From Saccharospirillum alexandrii (GTDB taxonomy: Bacteria > Pseudomonadota > Gammaproteobacteria > Pseudomonadales > Natronospirillaceae), in NCBI RefSeq assembly GCF_004000275.1, contig NZ_RCIP01000001.1:612749-676748 (forward strand): DNA of 64,000 nucleotides, written 5' to 3'. A program made the position numbers and the translations under genes. Shown here piece after piece: positions 1-8,570 of the stretch (positions are counted from its first letter, which is position 1; each line of letters opens with the position of its first letter). A model generated the notes under the pieces. It ran no database searches, was not told the origin of the DNA, and worked only from the letters and a program-made list of their open reading frames with translations.

Positions 1-904
1 TTTCGCTGTTTGCCAGCGCCTGCGACAAGCGCTGGTCTTCGTCCGGCGATGCCCCTCTGGGGCGTGTGCCTTTGATCGGTTGCGTTGTAATGTGACCCTG
101 GTCGATGGTGATAAAACGCTCGGGTGACACACTCATCAGGGTGTGATCAGCGGCGCGATGGTAAACGGCGTAAGGGGCCTGAATCCGGTCGATCAGGTGG
201 CTGTAAACCGACCAGTCGGAAACCCCGGGCGCTATGTCTGCGTACCAGGGGCGGGTTAGATTGGCCTGGTAAATGTCGCCCGCGAGAATGTATTCCTTCA
301 GTGCGTCGAAGTGCTGCTGATAGGTTTCTCGGCTCATGCCCGAGCGCCAGGCGAGGGATTCAATAGGGGGCGGGGCCTCAGGGGTTGGAGGGCGTCTTCG
401 AACGGTCTCATACCATCCCAAAACCCGCTGTCTCAGCGAATCGGGCAAGTGCTCTGATACGCACAAAAACGCTCGCCGTTGCTGATGATCTAACACCAGG
501 CTCCACTCATAGCGGTCGATACTGGCCAAACAGGTAGGGCTAGGGTGGCGGCTGGTCAGGCCGTGCAGCCCATATCCGGCCTCGTAGTTGAGATGTCCGG
601 CCAGGCCAGACGAAAAGGGCAGGTCATAGCCGGTGCCTGGGTTGGGCTGGCGTGCGGCCAGCCAGCTCAAAAAATCAGGGGTGTTAATCAGTGTTGTCTG
701 ACCCTGTTGCTCACACTCAACCTGCTGATTATCGAGCATCCGGTATCGGGTTTCCGGCCAGGCCGAACACCACTCCCAGCGGTGGCCTTCCCGCACGGGA
801 TTGCCGGAGTGAAACCAGATGGCCCCGGTTTCATTTGCCAGGGTCGCAAAGTAAGGGCGGGCGGTCGCTGTGTAGGGGAGTTCCAGACGCTGCAAGGTGT
901 TCAC
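1..904 (-). CDS. pabB: Aminodeoxychorismate synthase component I, 5' part only (runs off the window)
   Basis: PabB converts chorismate plus amide ammonia to 4-amino-4-deoxychorismate for folate synthesis. About 301 codons are visible; the catalytic C-terminus lies beyond position 1. Seen: an N-terminal anthranilate-synthase-I-like region, then IYQANLTR, SPERF and QPIKGTRPRG, the conserved start of the chorismate-binding domain. The frame opens after a stop at 926-928. GTG at 902-904 is the most upstream reasonable start because it gives the usual short lead before QRLELPY; a weak GAAGAA precedes it, so the start is uncertain by a few codons. The partner lyase PabC is at the other end of this window. 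PabB is preferred to TrpE because of neighbourhood-independent motif fit, but the two families are related. Confidence 0.88.
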   Translation of the reverse strand, partial: MNTLQRLELPYTATARPYFATLANETGAIWFHSGNPVREGHRWEWCSAWPETRYRMLDNQQVECEQQGQTTLINTPDFLSWLAARQPNPGTGYDLPFSSGLAGHLNYEAGYGLHGLTSRHPSPTCLASIDRYEWSLVLDHQQRRAFLCVSEHLPDSLRQRVLGWYETVRRRPPTPEAPPPIESLAWRSGMSRETYQQHFDALKEYILAGDIYQANLTRPWYADIAPGVSDWSVYSHLIDRIQAPYAVYHRAADHTLMSVSPERFITIDQGHITTQPIKGTRPRGASPDEDQRLSQALANSE

Positions 905-1135
905 TTCTTCGTAAATAAGCCGGCGCTATTCTAGCGATATTGAGCTGAAAGTCCTGCCATAGGGCAGGTTTAGTGAAATTTCTTCTGTAATGAATCGGTT
1001 ACCGGGTAAAAAGGGGACAGATCCGACACCCGCCGAACACTGAAAGTTGACCGGGTTTACAAAAGCAGCGCACCATCTTTAACCGTTGACAGTTCAGCGC
1101 ACTCAATAATAAAAAATCCACATCAGGAGTGAACC

Positions 1136-2080
1136 ATGAGCACCGTTCTCGTTATCGATGCGGCCTGCGATTTGCCGTCTGGTTTTATCGATGACCGCAA
1201 CATTAAATTGTTGCCTATCGCCATTCGGGTTGACGATCAGACCTACACGGATGTTAAAGATGCTCAAAAACTGACCGACTTCTATGCCCAGGACAGGCTT
1301 GGTCGTAACCATGATGCCGAATCCATCCCCTACAGCAGTGAAGAAATCGAACGGCTGTTTCTGGATGAGCTGGTGACCGAGTACGATTTCGCACTGGTGC
1401 AAACCGTCAGCCGGAAACGCAGCCCCATATACGACAATGCCACCAAGGCTTCACACGCCATTTTGCGCAGTTACCACGATGTTCGAGAAGCGGCCGGGCG
1501 CGACGGAAATTTTGGTATGAGGGTCATGAACTCGGGAACCCTGTTTTGTGGGCAAGGTGTGTTGGCTGCATTCACCAGCGACATGATAGAGCGCGGTAAA
1601 GCGAAGAACGAGATTCTCAAACTGGCCGATGCCATGCGCCAGCGAATCTATGCCTATCTGGTCGCTCCGGATGTGTATTACATTCGTGAGCGGGCACGCA
1701 AGAAAGGCGATGAAAGCGTTGGCATGCTCACGGCTCTGGTGGCTAAATCGCTTGATATCGTGCCAATACTGTCTGCGCGGGGCGATGATACGTTTCCGGT
1801 TGCCAAGGGGAGGGGGTTTGACGCCAGCGTCGACCGGTTGCTGCGCTACGCCATTCGCCAGCTAGAGCACGGCTTGTTGACGCCATATGTGGTGGTGTCG
1901 ATTGCCGGCGACCTTTCTGGTCTGGAAAGCCATGAGGGCTTTAAGGCATTGCAAAGTACGGCTGCCAGCAAGGGTGTGACCGTACTCAGTTGTGTGATGG
2001 GGCTGACTGGCGGGCTGAATGTTGGTCCGGGCAGTATCTGTGTGGCTTTCGCCGCTGAAGACCATGAGTTTGACGGCTAG
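1136..2080 (+). CDS. DegV family protein (fatty-acid-binding fold)
   Basis: 314 residues of a DegV-type protein. Seen: the N-terminal strand and loop VLVIDAACDLP, where DegV proteins carry the D-S/A-x-x-D-L-P fatty-acid site, a central SGTLFCGQG segment, and a C-terminal half with KSLDIVPIL and GDLSG. DegV proteins bind a fatty acid in a cleft between two domains; in Firmicutes FakB they present it to a kinase. No FakA kinase lies nearby, so the role here is unknown. A strong AGGAG sits 8 bases before the ATG. It stands alone, divergent from pabB, with no clear terminator after it. Confidence 0.8.
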   Translation: MSTVLVIDAACDLPSGFIDDRNIKLLPIAIRVDDQTYTDVKDAQKLTDFYAQDRLGRNHDAESIPYSSEEIERLFLDELVTEYDFALVQTVSRKRSPIYDNATKASHAILRSYHDVREAAGRDGNFGMRVMNSGTLFCGQGVLAAFTSDMIERGKAKNEILKLADAMRQRIYAYLVAPDVYYIRERARKKGDESVGMLTALVAKSLDIVPILSARGDDTFPVAKGRGFDASVDRLLRYAIRQLEHGLLTPYVVVSIAGDLSGLESHEGFKALQSTAASKGVTVLSCVMGLTGGLNVGPGSICVAFAAEDHEFDG

Positions 2081-2299
2081 GCGTCCAGATCTTTTCATTC
2101 GTTGAGCAAAAGGGGGGAGACAACCAGACTCGGGTCACCTATTCTGAAACGGTGCCAACAGAAAGGTGAACTTGCTCGCTCAAACCGGTCCGGTGCCTCC
2201 AGACCAGGCTTGGTTGCCGGGTGTTGAGGCCCGCCGGGAAGTCGTTTGTTCAGTCAGATATTGTCTGGGCAGCCAGGTCACCCGAATGGCTGCCGCGCT

Positions 2300-2319
2300 G
2301 GAGCAACCCTGCTTGCTCC
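2300..2319 (+). promoter_or_regulatory. Hairpin in the phoH leader
   Basis: A perfect inverted repeat with arms GGAGCAA and TTGCTCC and a six-base loop ends 12 bases before the AGGAGA ribosome site of the PIN-PhoH gene. It has no U-tract, so it is not a terminator. It would form a stable stem in the leader and could affect mRNA stability or translation; that role is inferred. Confidence 0.45.
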
Positions 2320-2341
2320 GCTGTCCCGACCAGGAGAAGTT

Positions 2342-3742
2342 ATGCACGCATCTGCTCGTGAAGGTTCCAGCCCGAAAATCTACGCCCTAGATACCAACGT
2401 CCTGATCCACGACCCCAATGCGGTTTTTAACTTTGAAGAACACCAGGTTCTGGTGCCCATGGTGGTGCTGGAAGAGCTCGATAAACTCAAAGTTGGCAGC
2501 ACGGCACTGGCGGCTGATGCTCGTCAGTCGGTGCGTACCATCGACGCTATTCTAGGGGGGGCTACGCCCCAGCAAATCATGGAGGGTGTCGGTATTGAAC
2601 GCCAGCACACCCAGCAAAGTGTGGGCACGCTGAGCATCATGATGCCCAGAGATCCCTCGGCGTCTATCCTGCCGGCACACAGCAACGACAACCGCATCAT
2701 TAACGATTTGCTGGCGCTGCAAGCCCAGCATCAGGAAGCGGAGGTGGTGCTGGTTACCAAAGACATCAATATGCGGCTCAAGGCCAGAGGCAGCGGCCTG
2801 CAATCCGAGGACTACCATAACGACCAGCTGATTTCCGATATAGACAGCCTCACCACTGGCTACCATGCTCTGGAGGGCAGTTTCTGGGAGCAGATTGAAG
2901 CCGTTGCTCCCCAAAACATTCGAGGTGAACGTTACCATGTGATCGATAAGACGGTGTTGGCGGAAGTACTGAACGAACCGTTTTATGCCAATCAGTTTTT
3001 TTACGACCAGAAAGAGTTTGTTGGTCGTATTCACCGGGTGGAAGAGGCTCAGGTGTCGATAGAGATGCTCAACACCGGGGTGCTGATGCGTCAGAAAGCC
3101 TGGGGGATGGTCCCGCGCGATTTATTTCAGGCCATGGCCATGTACCTGTTGTTCGATCCCGAAATCGATCTGGTCGCGCTGAATGGGGCTGCCGGTAGTG
3201 GCAAAACCATGCTGGCGCTGGCCTGTGCCCTTGAACAGACGATGGAAACCAAGCAGTACAAGCGCATCATCGCGACACGCAGTACACGTGGGCTGGACGA
3301 AGACATCGGCTTTTTACCGGGAACCGAGACAGAGAAAATGCAGCCCTGGCTGGGCGCTTTTACCGATAACCTCGAAGCGCTGCATGCAGAAGATTTTGAT
3401 CCGGGCAGCAGTCAGGATTTCGTGGGGGCCAAGGTGCCCATTCAATTCAAGAGCTTGAATTTTGTTCGTGGACGCAGCTTCCAGCAAAGTTTCATGATTG
3501 TCGACGAAGCCCAGAATCTTACCCCGCACCAGATCAAGACCATCATCACCCGGGCCGGGCAGGGTACTAAGGTCGTGTGTCTGGGCAACCTCGCTCAGAT
3601 TGATACCCCCTACCTGGGGCCAACCAGTTCAGGGCTGACCTACATGAGTGAGCGGTTCAAGGGGTTCGAGCACGGTGGCTCCATTACGCTTGAGGGCGTT
3701 GCGCGGAGTCGACTGGCGGCGTATGCGGAATCGCATTTGTAG
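2342..3742 (+). CDS. PhoH2-type protein: PIN ribonuclease domain fused to PhoH ATPase
   Basis: 466 residues. Residues about 10-150 are a PIN domain, starting with YALDTNVLIHD, whose acidic residues bind metal for RNA cleavage. Residues about 240-460 are a PhoH ATPase with Walker A GAAGSGKT and Walker B FMIVDEAQN. The PIN-PhoH fusion defines the PhoH2 group, reported as RNA helicase/ribonuclease enzymes, unlike the single-domain PhoH next to ybeY. An open frame extends upstream to 2246, but ATG 2342 has AGGAGA eight bases ahead and places the PIN domain correctly at the N-terminus. No antitoxin-like partner gene is visible. The gene is monocistronic. Confidence 0.9.
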   Translation: MHASAREGSSPKIYALDTNVLIHDPNAVFNFEEHQVLVPMVVLEELDKLKVGSTALAADARQSVRTIDAILGGATPQQIMEGVGIERQHTQQSVGTLSIMMPRDPSASILPAHSNDNRIINDLLALQAQHQEAEVVLVTKDINMRLKARGSGLQSEDYHNDQLISDIDSLTTGYHALEGSFWEQIEAVAPQNIRGERYHVIDKTVLAEVLNEPFYANQFFYDQKEFVGRIHRVEEAQVSIEMLNTGVLMRQKAWGMVPRDLFQAMAMYLLFDPEIDLVALNGAAGSGKTMLALACALEQTMETKQYKRIIATRSTRGLDEDIGFLPGTETEKMQPWLGAFTDNLEALHAEDFDPGSSQDFVGAKVPIQFKSLNFVRGRSFQQSFMIVDEAQNLTPHQIKTIITRAGQGTKVVCLGNLAQIDTPYLGPTSSGLTYMSERFKGFEHGGSITLEGVARSRLAAYAESHL

Positions 3743-3993
3743 TGATTGCAGCAGTAATGTCGTTAACCCGGAGGCCGTGGGTTGACGAAAAAGTGACATA
3801 GTGCTTTTCTCCGATGGGGTTGAGCCGTATCATGGGCCACTGTGGGTGAATTGGCATTCCAGTGGTCTGTATTTTGCGCCAATGCCGGTTCCTCTCTGCT
3901 GTCACAGGCCTTCAGAGCCATTCGACAGTATCTTTTTCCCAGGACGGACAAAACCTCAGGATGAGAAGTACAGTTAACGGTTGAGGTGGGTGC

Positions 3994-4638
3994 GTGATCC
4001 AGGTAATCGTGGTAGACGATCATGATCTAGTGCGGATGGGACTGGTCCGGTTGCTGGGCGACGCTGATGGCATTGAGGTCATCAAAGAAGGCGCCAGCGG
4101 CGAAGATGCCATTCGTCTTGCCAAAGAGCATGAACCGGATGTCATCATGATGGATGTGCGCATGCCCGGCATCGGCGGCATTGAAGCCACCCGCAAGATT
4201 CATCGTCAGTTTCCGGATATTCGTATCATTGCTGTGACTGCCTGTGGCGACGATCCGTTTCCTGCGCGCCTGTTGCAGGCCGGTGCGGCTGGCTACCTGA
4301 CCAAAGGCGCCTCGTCCGAAGAGATGGTGCTGGCCGTGCGCACTGTGGTTGCCGGGCAGAAATATCTGGCCCCCAATGTGGCTCAAAAACTGGCGCTGCA
4401 AAACTTAGGGGCAGGGGGGTCACCTTTCTCGGAGCTGTCTGACCGGGAAATGCAGATCGCCACGATGATCTGCTCTTGCAAGAAGGTTCAGGAAATCTCC
4501 GATAAGCTATGCCTGAGCCCTAAGACGGTGAACACCTATCGCTATCGGATTTTCGACAAGCTCAGTATCTCCAGTGATGTGGAGCTGACGCATCTGGCCA
4601 TTCGTCATGGCATCCTGGAACCCAACGAGATGGTATAA
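3994..4638 (+). CDS. gacA: GacA/UvrY response regulator
   Basis: 214 residues: receiver domain (acidic pocket D8/D9, phosphoacceptor D54 in MMDVRMPG, K at about 104) and LuxR-type helix-turn-helix from about 145 (SELSDREMQIA...SPKTVNTYRYRIF). In gammaproteobacteria GacA, phosphorylated by GacS, activates small RNAs that titrate CsrA/RsmA. The assignment rests on sequence plus the characteristic position directly ahead of uvrC and pgsA. Start is GTG at 3994, with GAGGT seven bases upstream. Eight bases separate its stop from uvrC. Confidence 0.93.
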   Translation: MIQVIVVDDHDLVRMGLVRLLGDADGIEVIKEGASGEDAIRLAKEHEPDVIMMDVRMPGIGGIEATRKIHRQFPDIRIIAVTACGDDPFPARLLQAGAAGYLTKGASSEEMVLAVRTVVAGQKYLAPNVAQKLALQNLGAGGSPFSELSDREMQIATMICSCKKVQEISDKLCLSPKTVNTYRYRIFDKLSISSDVELTHLAIRHGILEPNEMV

Positions 4639-4646
4639 TCCTGGCT

Positions 4647-6479
4647 ATGCCAGAGACAACGCACCCCTTTGACCACAAAGCCTACCTCAAACATCTGACA
4701 GCCCGGCCCGGTGTGTACCGCATGTACGACACCGACGGCCAGCTGCTTTATGTGGGCAAAGCCAAGAACCTGAAAAACCGGGTATCGAGCTATTTTCGCA
4801 GCCGCGGGTTAACCAACAAGACCCTGGCGCTGGTGGCGCGTATACAGCGCATCGATACCACCGTCACCCACAGCGAAACCGAGGCCCTGCTGCTTGAACA
4901 AACCCTGATCAAGCAGCACAAACCGCCTTATAACATTTTGCTGATAGACGACAAATCCTACCCCTATATCCGTCTGACGACCGAGCATGAATCGCCCGGG
5001 CTCTATGTTCATCGGGGTGCTCGACGCGGCAAGTCCGAGTATTTTGGCCCTTTTCCCAATGCCAGTGCAGTGCGCGAATCTCTGGCGATTTTGCAGAAAG
5101 CGTTTAAGGTTCGCCAGTGCAAGGACAGCGTCTTCACCAACCGGCAACGTCCCTGTTTGCAATATCAGATCAAACGCTGCAAGGCGCCCTGTGTCGGGTT
5201 TGTCAGTGAAGAGGAGTATCAGGCCGACCTGGAGAAAACCCGGGCTTTCCTGCAGGGTAAGAATCAAACCTTGATTCAGACCCTGGAACTGGAAATGGAC
5301 ACCTCGGCAGCCGAACTGGATTTTGAAAACGCCGCCGAAGTACGTGACCAGTTGCTGGTGTTACGCAAAGTTCAGGAGCAGCAGTACGTCTCCAGTGACC
5401 GGGGGGATGTCGATGTCTTTGCGCTGGAATCCGGCGACCTTGGCCTCTGTGTGCATTATCTGATGATTCGTCAGGGTCGTCTGCTCGGCAGCCAAAGCTA
5501 CTTTCCCAAACCCGGCACTGAAGAGGAGCCGGCCACCATAATGCTCAGTTTTCTCGGTCAGTATTATTTTGGCCGTACTCACGATGATTGCCCGCAGAGC
5601 GTGGTACTGAATGTTCCGGTGACTGACAAAGACTGGCTTGAAGCGGCGCTGTGCGAACATTTTGGCCGCAAGATTACGCTGAGCAGTTCAGTACGCGGTC
5701 GTAATGCCCGATGGCTGGAGCTGGCTCAAACCAATGCCCGGGAACAACTGCAGCAACGCATCAGCCATCGCCAGCAGGTTGTGCAGCGTTTCGAGGCCTT
5801 GCAGTTGGCGCTGGAGCTGGAGGAAATGCCAGAGCGCATCGAGTGTTTTGACATTTCTCACAGTTCCGGTGAAGCCACCACAGCATCCTGCGTTGTTTTC
5901 GATCAGAACGGCCCAAACAAGAGCCTGTATCGCAAGTTCAACATTGAAGGGGTGACTGCCGGTGATGACTATGCCGCCATGTCCCAGGCGATTGAACGGC
6001 GCTACAGTCGTTTGCAAAAGGAAGAAGCCAAATTGCCCGATCTGTTGATTGTTGACGGCGGCAAAGGCCAGATGAAAATGGCAAGAGAGGTCATGGATGA
6101 GCTGGGTGTGGCTATTCCCCTGCTGGGCGTTGCCAAGGGGGAAACCCGCAAGCCAGGGCTGGAAACTCTGTTTTTTGAAACACCGGATCAGGTGGTTCAG
6201 TTACCAAACCACGCCCCGGCCCTGCACCTTATTCAGCATATTCGGGATGAAGCGCACCGCTTTGCTATTACCAGCCACCGGGCCCGGCGTAGCAAGGCCA
6301 GAGTCGGGTCGCTACTGGATGACATTCCCAATGTGGGTCCGGGGCGTCGCAAAGCGCTGATTCGTCATTTTGGCAGTGCACAGGGCGTCAAGGCCGCCAG
6401 TCAGGAGGAAATAGCCCGGGTGAAAGGGGTGTCCCGGGCGCTGGCAGAATCGATCTACGAATTTTTGCACAGCCGTTGA
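4647..6479 (+). CDS. uvrC: UvrABC excinuclease subunit C
   Basis: 610 residues, the usual UvrC length. UvrC makes both incisions in nucleotide excision repair. Domains: GIY-YIG nuclease (about 16-95; GVYRMYDTDG, LLYVGKAKNLKNRV), a cysteine-bearing stretch (VRQCKDSVF, RPCLQYQIKRCKAPCVG), a UVR helical motif binding UvrB (about 205-240), an RNase H-like 3'... 5' incision domain (ECFDISHSSG, LLIVDGGKGQ), and a C-terminal double helix-hairpin-helix (IPNVGPGRRKALIRHFG). It follows gacA by eight bases without a good ribosome site, suggesting translational coupling. Confidence 0.97.
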   Translation: MPETTHPFDHKAYLKHLTARPGVYRMYDTDGQLLYVGKAKNLKNRVSSYFRSRGLTNKTLALVARIQRIDTTVTHSETEALLLEQTLIKQHKPPYNILLIDDKSYPYIRLTTEHESPGLYVHRGARRGKSEYFGPFPNASAVRESLAILQKAFKVRQCKDSVFTNRQRPCLQYQIKRCKAPCVGFVSEEEYQADLEKTRAFLQGKNQTLIQTLELEMDTSAAELDFENAAEVRDQLLVLRKVQEQQYVSSDRGDVDVFALESGDLGLCVHYLMIRQGRLLGSQSYFPKPGTEEEPATIMLSFLGQYYFGRTHDDCPQSVVLNVPVTDKDWLEAALCEHFGRKITLSSSVRGRNARWLELAQTNAREQLQQRISHRQQVVQRFEALQLALELEEMPERIECFDISHSSGEATTASCVVFDQNGPNKSLYRKFNIEGVTAGDDYAAMSQAIERRYSRLQKEEAKLPDLLIVDGGKGQMKMAREVMDELGVAIPLLGVAKGETRKPGLETLFFETPDQVVQLPNHAPALHLIQHIRDEAHRFAITSHRARRSKARVGSLLDDIPNVGPGRRKALIRHFGSAQGVKAASQEEIARVKGVSRALAESIYEFLHSR

Positions 6480-6623
6480 CCCGGTATCGGGCAGCATCAA
6501 CCGACTGTGAAAAAAGTACCCGTCCGGGCCATGCAATGGTTTACAGTGTGGAACAAAGCTGGAATCCTTCCGCCCGTTGGACGCAAAGCGGACCTTGCTG
6601 GTCCGCACCATTAAAGGAAGGCT

Positions 6624-7193
6624 ATGAACATACCGAATATCTTAACGTTGTTCAGGATTCTGATGATTCCTGTCGTCGTTGTCGTCTATTACCTGCCGCA
6701 AAGTTGGTCGTTTCTGCTAGCCGCGGTCATTTTCACGGCCGCAGCCATAACGGATTGGGTCGACGGCTACCTGGCTCGCAAATTGGGCCAAATGACCCCC
6801 TTCGGTGCCTTCCTCGACCCGGTAGCCGATAAACTTATCGTCGCGGCTGCGCTTGTGGTGCTGGTCGAAAGTCACAGCAGCATCTGGATGACCGTGCCGG
6901 CGGTTGTGATTATTGGCCGGGAAATCGTTATTTCCGCATTGCGTGAATGGATGGCAGAGCTGGGCAAGCGTGCCAGTGTTGCGGTAAACATGCTGGGCAA
7001 GGTTAAAACCACGTTGCAAATGGTTGCCATCGTTATCCTGCTGACTCAGGATCCTGCCATGCGCACGGCGCTCTCGGCAGAGTGGCTGGCCAATCTGGGC
7101 CTGCTGGCACTTCAGGTATCCGCCGTATTGACTCTCTGGTCGATGATCGTCTACTTGCGAGCCGCCTGGCCGGAATTGCGACCCAAGGCCTGA
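6624..7193 (+). CDS. pgsA: CDP-diacylglycerol--glycerol-3-phosphate 3-phosphatidyltransferase
   Basis: 189 residues, an integral membrane enzyme making phosphatidylglycerol-phosphate, the committed step to PG and cardiolipin. The CDP-alcohol phosphotransferase signature is complete: DG-x2-AR-x8-G-x3-D-x3-D in DGYLARKLGQMTPFGAFLDP. Several hydrophobic helices are visible (residues 9-27, 85-105, 132-150, 165-185). AAGGAAG precedes the ATG. It ends the gacA-uvrC-pgsA string and is followed by tRNA genes. Confidence 0.96.
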   Translation: MNIPNILTLFRILMIPVVVVVYYLPQSWSFLLAAVIFTAAAITDWVDGYLARKLGQMTPFGAFLDPVADKLIVAAALVVLVESHSSIWMTVPAVVIIGREIVISALREWMAELGKRASVAVNMLGKVKTTLQMVAIVILLTQDPAMRTALSAEWLANLGLLALQVSAVLTLWSMIVYLRAAWPELRPKA

Positions 7194-7264
7194 GCGCTCA
7201 TCTGAGCCAGGGTGGTGTCGCGGCGTAAAAGTAAGCTAAGTGCCTAAATTGTAAAGAAAAATAA

Positions 7265-7293
7265 TTGACGCCCCATAAACGAATGCTTAGAAT
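7265..7293 (+). promoter_or_regulatory. Sigma-70 promoter of the Gly-Cys-Leu tRNA cluster
   Basis: TTGACG, a 17-base spacer and TAGAAT, followed by GCGCGC. A G+C-rich discriminator after the -10 box is typical of stringently controlled stable-RNA promoters. The tRNA-Gly gene starts about 60 bases downstream. Confidence 0.8.
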
Positions 7294-7353
7294 GCGCGCT
7301 CGTTGATTGGGGTTGGGGCTGTATTTCCAGCACCAGATGAACGAAGCAGTAAA

Positions 7354-7428
7354 GCGGGAATAGCTCAGTGGTAGAGCACAACCTTGCCAAGGTTGGGGTC
7401 GCGAGTTCGAATCTCGTTTCCCGCTCCA
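7354..7428 (+). tRNA. tRNA-Gly (GCC)
   Basis: Complete cloverleaf: acceptor GCGGGAA pairs with TTCCCGC, D-arm GCTC..GAGC, anticodon loop TTGCCAA giving GCC, T-loop GTTCGAATC, encoded CCA at 7426-7428. Confidence 0.97.
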
Positions 7429-7469
7429 ATTGAAGCGCGACCCGAGGGTCACGACCGGAATGCCGGCCA

Positions 7470-7492
7470 GTTGAATCTCGTTTCCCGCTCCA
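7470..7492 (+). repeat. Partial copy of the tRNA-Gly 3' end
   Basis: 23 bases repeat the last 24 bases of the tRNA-Gly gene, including acceptor arm and CCA, with one C missing from the T-loop. No upstream tRNA half is present. It is either the remnant of a deleted second tRNA-Gly copy or a scar of integration into a tRNA 3' end. The 41 bases between the gene and this copy contain two short palindromes (GACCC/GGGTC and CCGG/CCGG). Confidence 0.85.
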
Positions 7493-7500
7493 AGTTAAAA

Positions 7501-7518
7501 TGCCTGTATACACAGGCA
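7501..7518 (+). other. Hairpin in the tRNA spacer
   Basis: Perfect 7-bp inverted repeat TGCCTGT / ACAGGCA around a four-base loop, lying 11 bases before tRNA-Cys. It may be a processing structure in the joint tRNA transcript; this is inferred. Confidence 0.5.
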
Positions 7519-7528
7519 AGCCTGTAAA

Positions 7529-7602
7529 GGCTGGATGGCAGAGTGGTCATGCAGCGGACTGCAACTCCGTGTACGCCGGTTCGATTCCGACTCCAGCCTC
7601 CA
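7529..7602 (+). tRNA. tRNA-Cys (GCA)
   Basis: Acceptor GGCTGGA pairs with TCCAGCC, anticodon loop CTGCAAC giving GCA, T-loop GTTCGATTC, U73 discriminator as expected for Cys, encoded CCA. Confidence 0.97.
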
Positions 7603-7690
7603 TTTCCTCACTCGGAAGTGGCTAAATAGCCCTAGGCAGGGTTCTGCAGTATCCGCGGCATCGTGACCGCACCGAGACAGTCCTCGATTC

Positions 7691-7778
7691 GCCCGGATGG
7701 TGAAATTGGTAGACACAAGGGACTTAAAATCCCTCGGCCATTGCGGCCGTGCCGGTTCGATTCCGGCTCCGGGCACCA
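7691..7778 (+). tRNA. tRNA-Leu (TAA)
   Basis: 88 bases with a long variable arm, acceptor GCCCGGA paired with TCCGGGC, anticodon loop CTTAAAA giving TAA, A73 and encoded CCA. Confidence 0.96.
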
Positions 7779-7880
7779 GTTTCAGCCATAGCGCTTACTA
7801 ACCTTCAGCCTTTGCTAGTCCTTCTGCATATCCTTTTCAATCCACAGTCTTCATAAACTGCATTAAGTTCGTCATTGGTG

Positions 7881-8438
7881 TCAGAATGCCAGGGCCAGTT
7901 GGCGCTCAACGTTGGGCGTTGCTGCCTTGTCGGTGTCGTTAACGGCCTCGGAGCGCGTTGTGCCGAACGGCCGAAAGACGAACACCAGCGTATCACTGCT
8001 GTCACCCGTCTGTTTCATCTGTGCGCGCCTGGCATCGTTGTATTCGCCTTGCGGGGGCCAGCACAATACGGCGCTGCTCTGTCCGTTGTGCAGGACGTCG
8101 TCCAGTGTCTTCCAGTAATCTCTGATGGTGCGGGTATGAATGATCTGAACCTTGCGGGTATCAACGCCAGCACGGGCCAGCGCGCGTTCATTCGGCAAGC
8201 AGGGCGGGGCGATAAAGGTTATCCATTGTTTCTTCTGGCTTAGTTGCGCCAGAACCGGGACTAGCAGCTGCAATTGCCGCAGCCCTTCTGCCTGGCAGAA
8301 GACTTCCGTCAGGGTGCTCATTGTCAGCGCGTCAGCAGCGGCCCGGGCGTGATGTGGCTGTGGCCGCGTTGCCCGGTTGCGCCAGACGGGAGTGTGACGG
8401 TCGGTTTCGGTCTGAGTGATCTGTGCGGTTGCGGACAT
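7881..8438 (-). CDS. sulA: SOS cell-division inhibitor SulA
   Basis: 185 residues. SulA binds FtsZ monomers and blocks septation during the SOS response. Seen: the family core TLTEVFCQAEG...LLVPVLAQLSQ...WITFIAPP followed by a RecA-like fold region (TRKVQIIH, SAVLCWP). An ATG 24 bases further upstream is inside a LexA box and lacks a ribosome site; ATG at 8438 has CAGGAGG six bases ahead, so it is chosen. Two LexA boxes directly upstream support SOS control. Unlike in Pseudomonas, lexA is not adjacent. SulA belongs to the RecA-like superfamily with ImuA, but the length and N-terminal motif fit SulA. Confidence 0.88.
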   Translation of the reverse strand: MSATAQITQTETDRHTPVWRNRATRPQPHHARAAADALTMSTLTEVFCQAEGLRQLQLLVPVLAQLSQKKQWITFIAPPCLPNERALARAGVDTRKVQIIHTRTIRDYWKTLDDVLHNGQSSAVLCWPPQGEYNDARRAQMKQTGDSSDTLVFVFRPFGTTRSEAVNDTDKAATPNVERQLALAF

Positions 8439-8454
8439 GACGGCCTCCTGGTTA

Positions 8455-8470
8455 CTGTTCATCTATACAG
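8455..8470 (-). promoter_or_regulatory. LexA box, gene-proximal
   Basis: CTGT-N8-ACAG matches the gammaproteobacterial LexA consensus exactly at both half-sites. It lies 16 bases before the chosen sulA start and overlaps the alternative upstream ATG. Confidence 0.85.
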
Positions 8471-8473
8471 TAA

Positions 8474-8489
8474 CTGTAGTTATATACAG
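8474..8489 (-). promoter_or_regulatory. LexA box, gene-distal
   Basis: A second exact CTGT-N8-ACAG with an AT-rich core (TATA-type), only three bases from the first box. Centre-to-centre distance is 19 bases, about two helical turns, so two LexA dimers could sit on the same face. Confidence 0.88.
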
Positions 8490-8570
8490 TGATTCGGGTG
8501 TCGTCAACTTTTTTGTGATCGAGTTGGTGTCTTTGCAGCAGTGTTGGGCTGGTTTTCTGGCTGGCAGGGT

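Noticed and set aside
2166-2390. 74-codon frame before phoH
   Set aside because: It overlaps the phoH start and ribosome site in another frame and has no coding-like composition.
4634-4639. Perfect TATAAT at the end of gacA, eight bases before uvrC
   Set aside because: No -35 element is found at a proper distance and the ATG would be almost at the transcription start. It is probably chance, as the TAA stop codon of gacA contributes to it.
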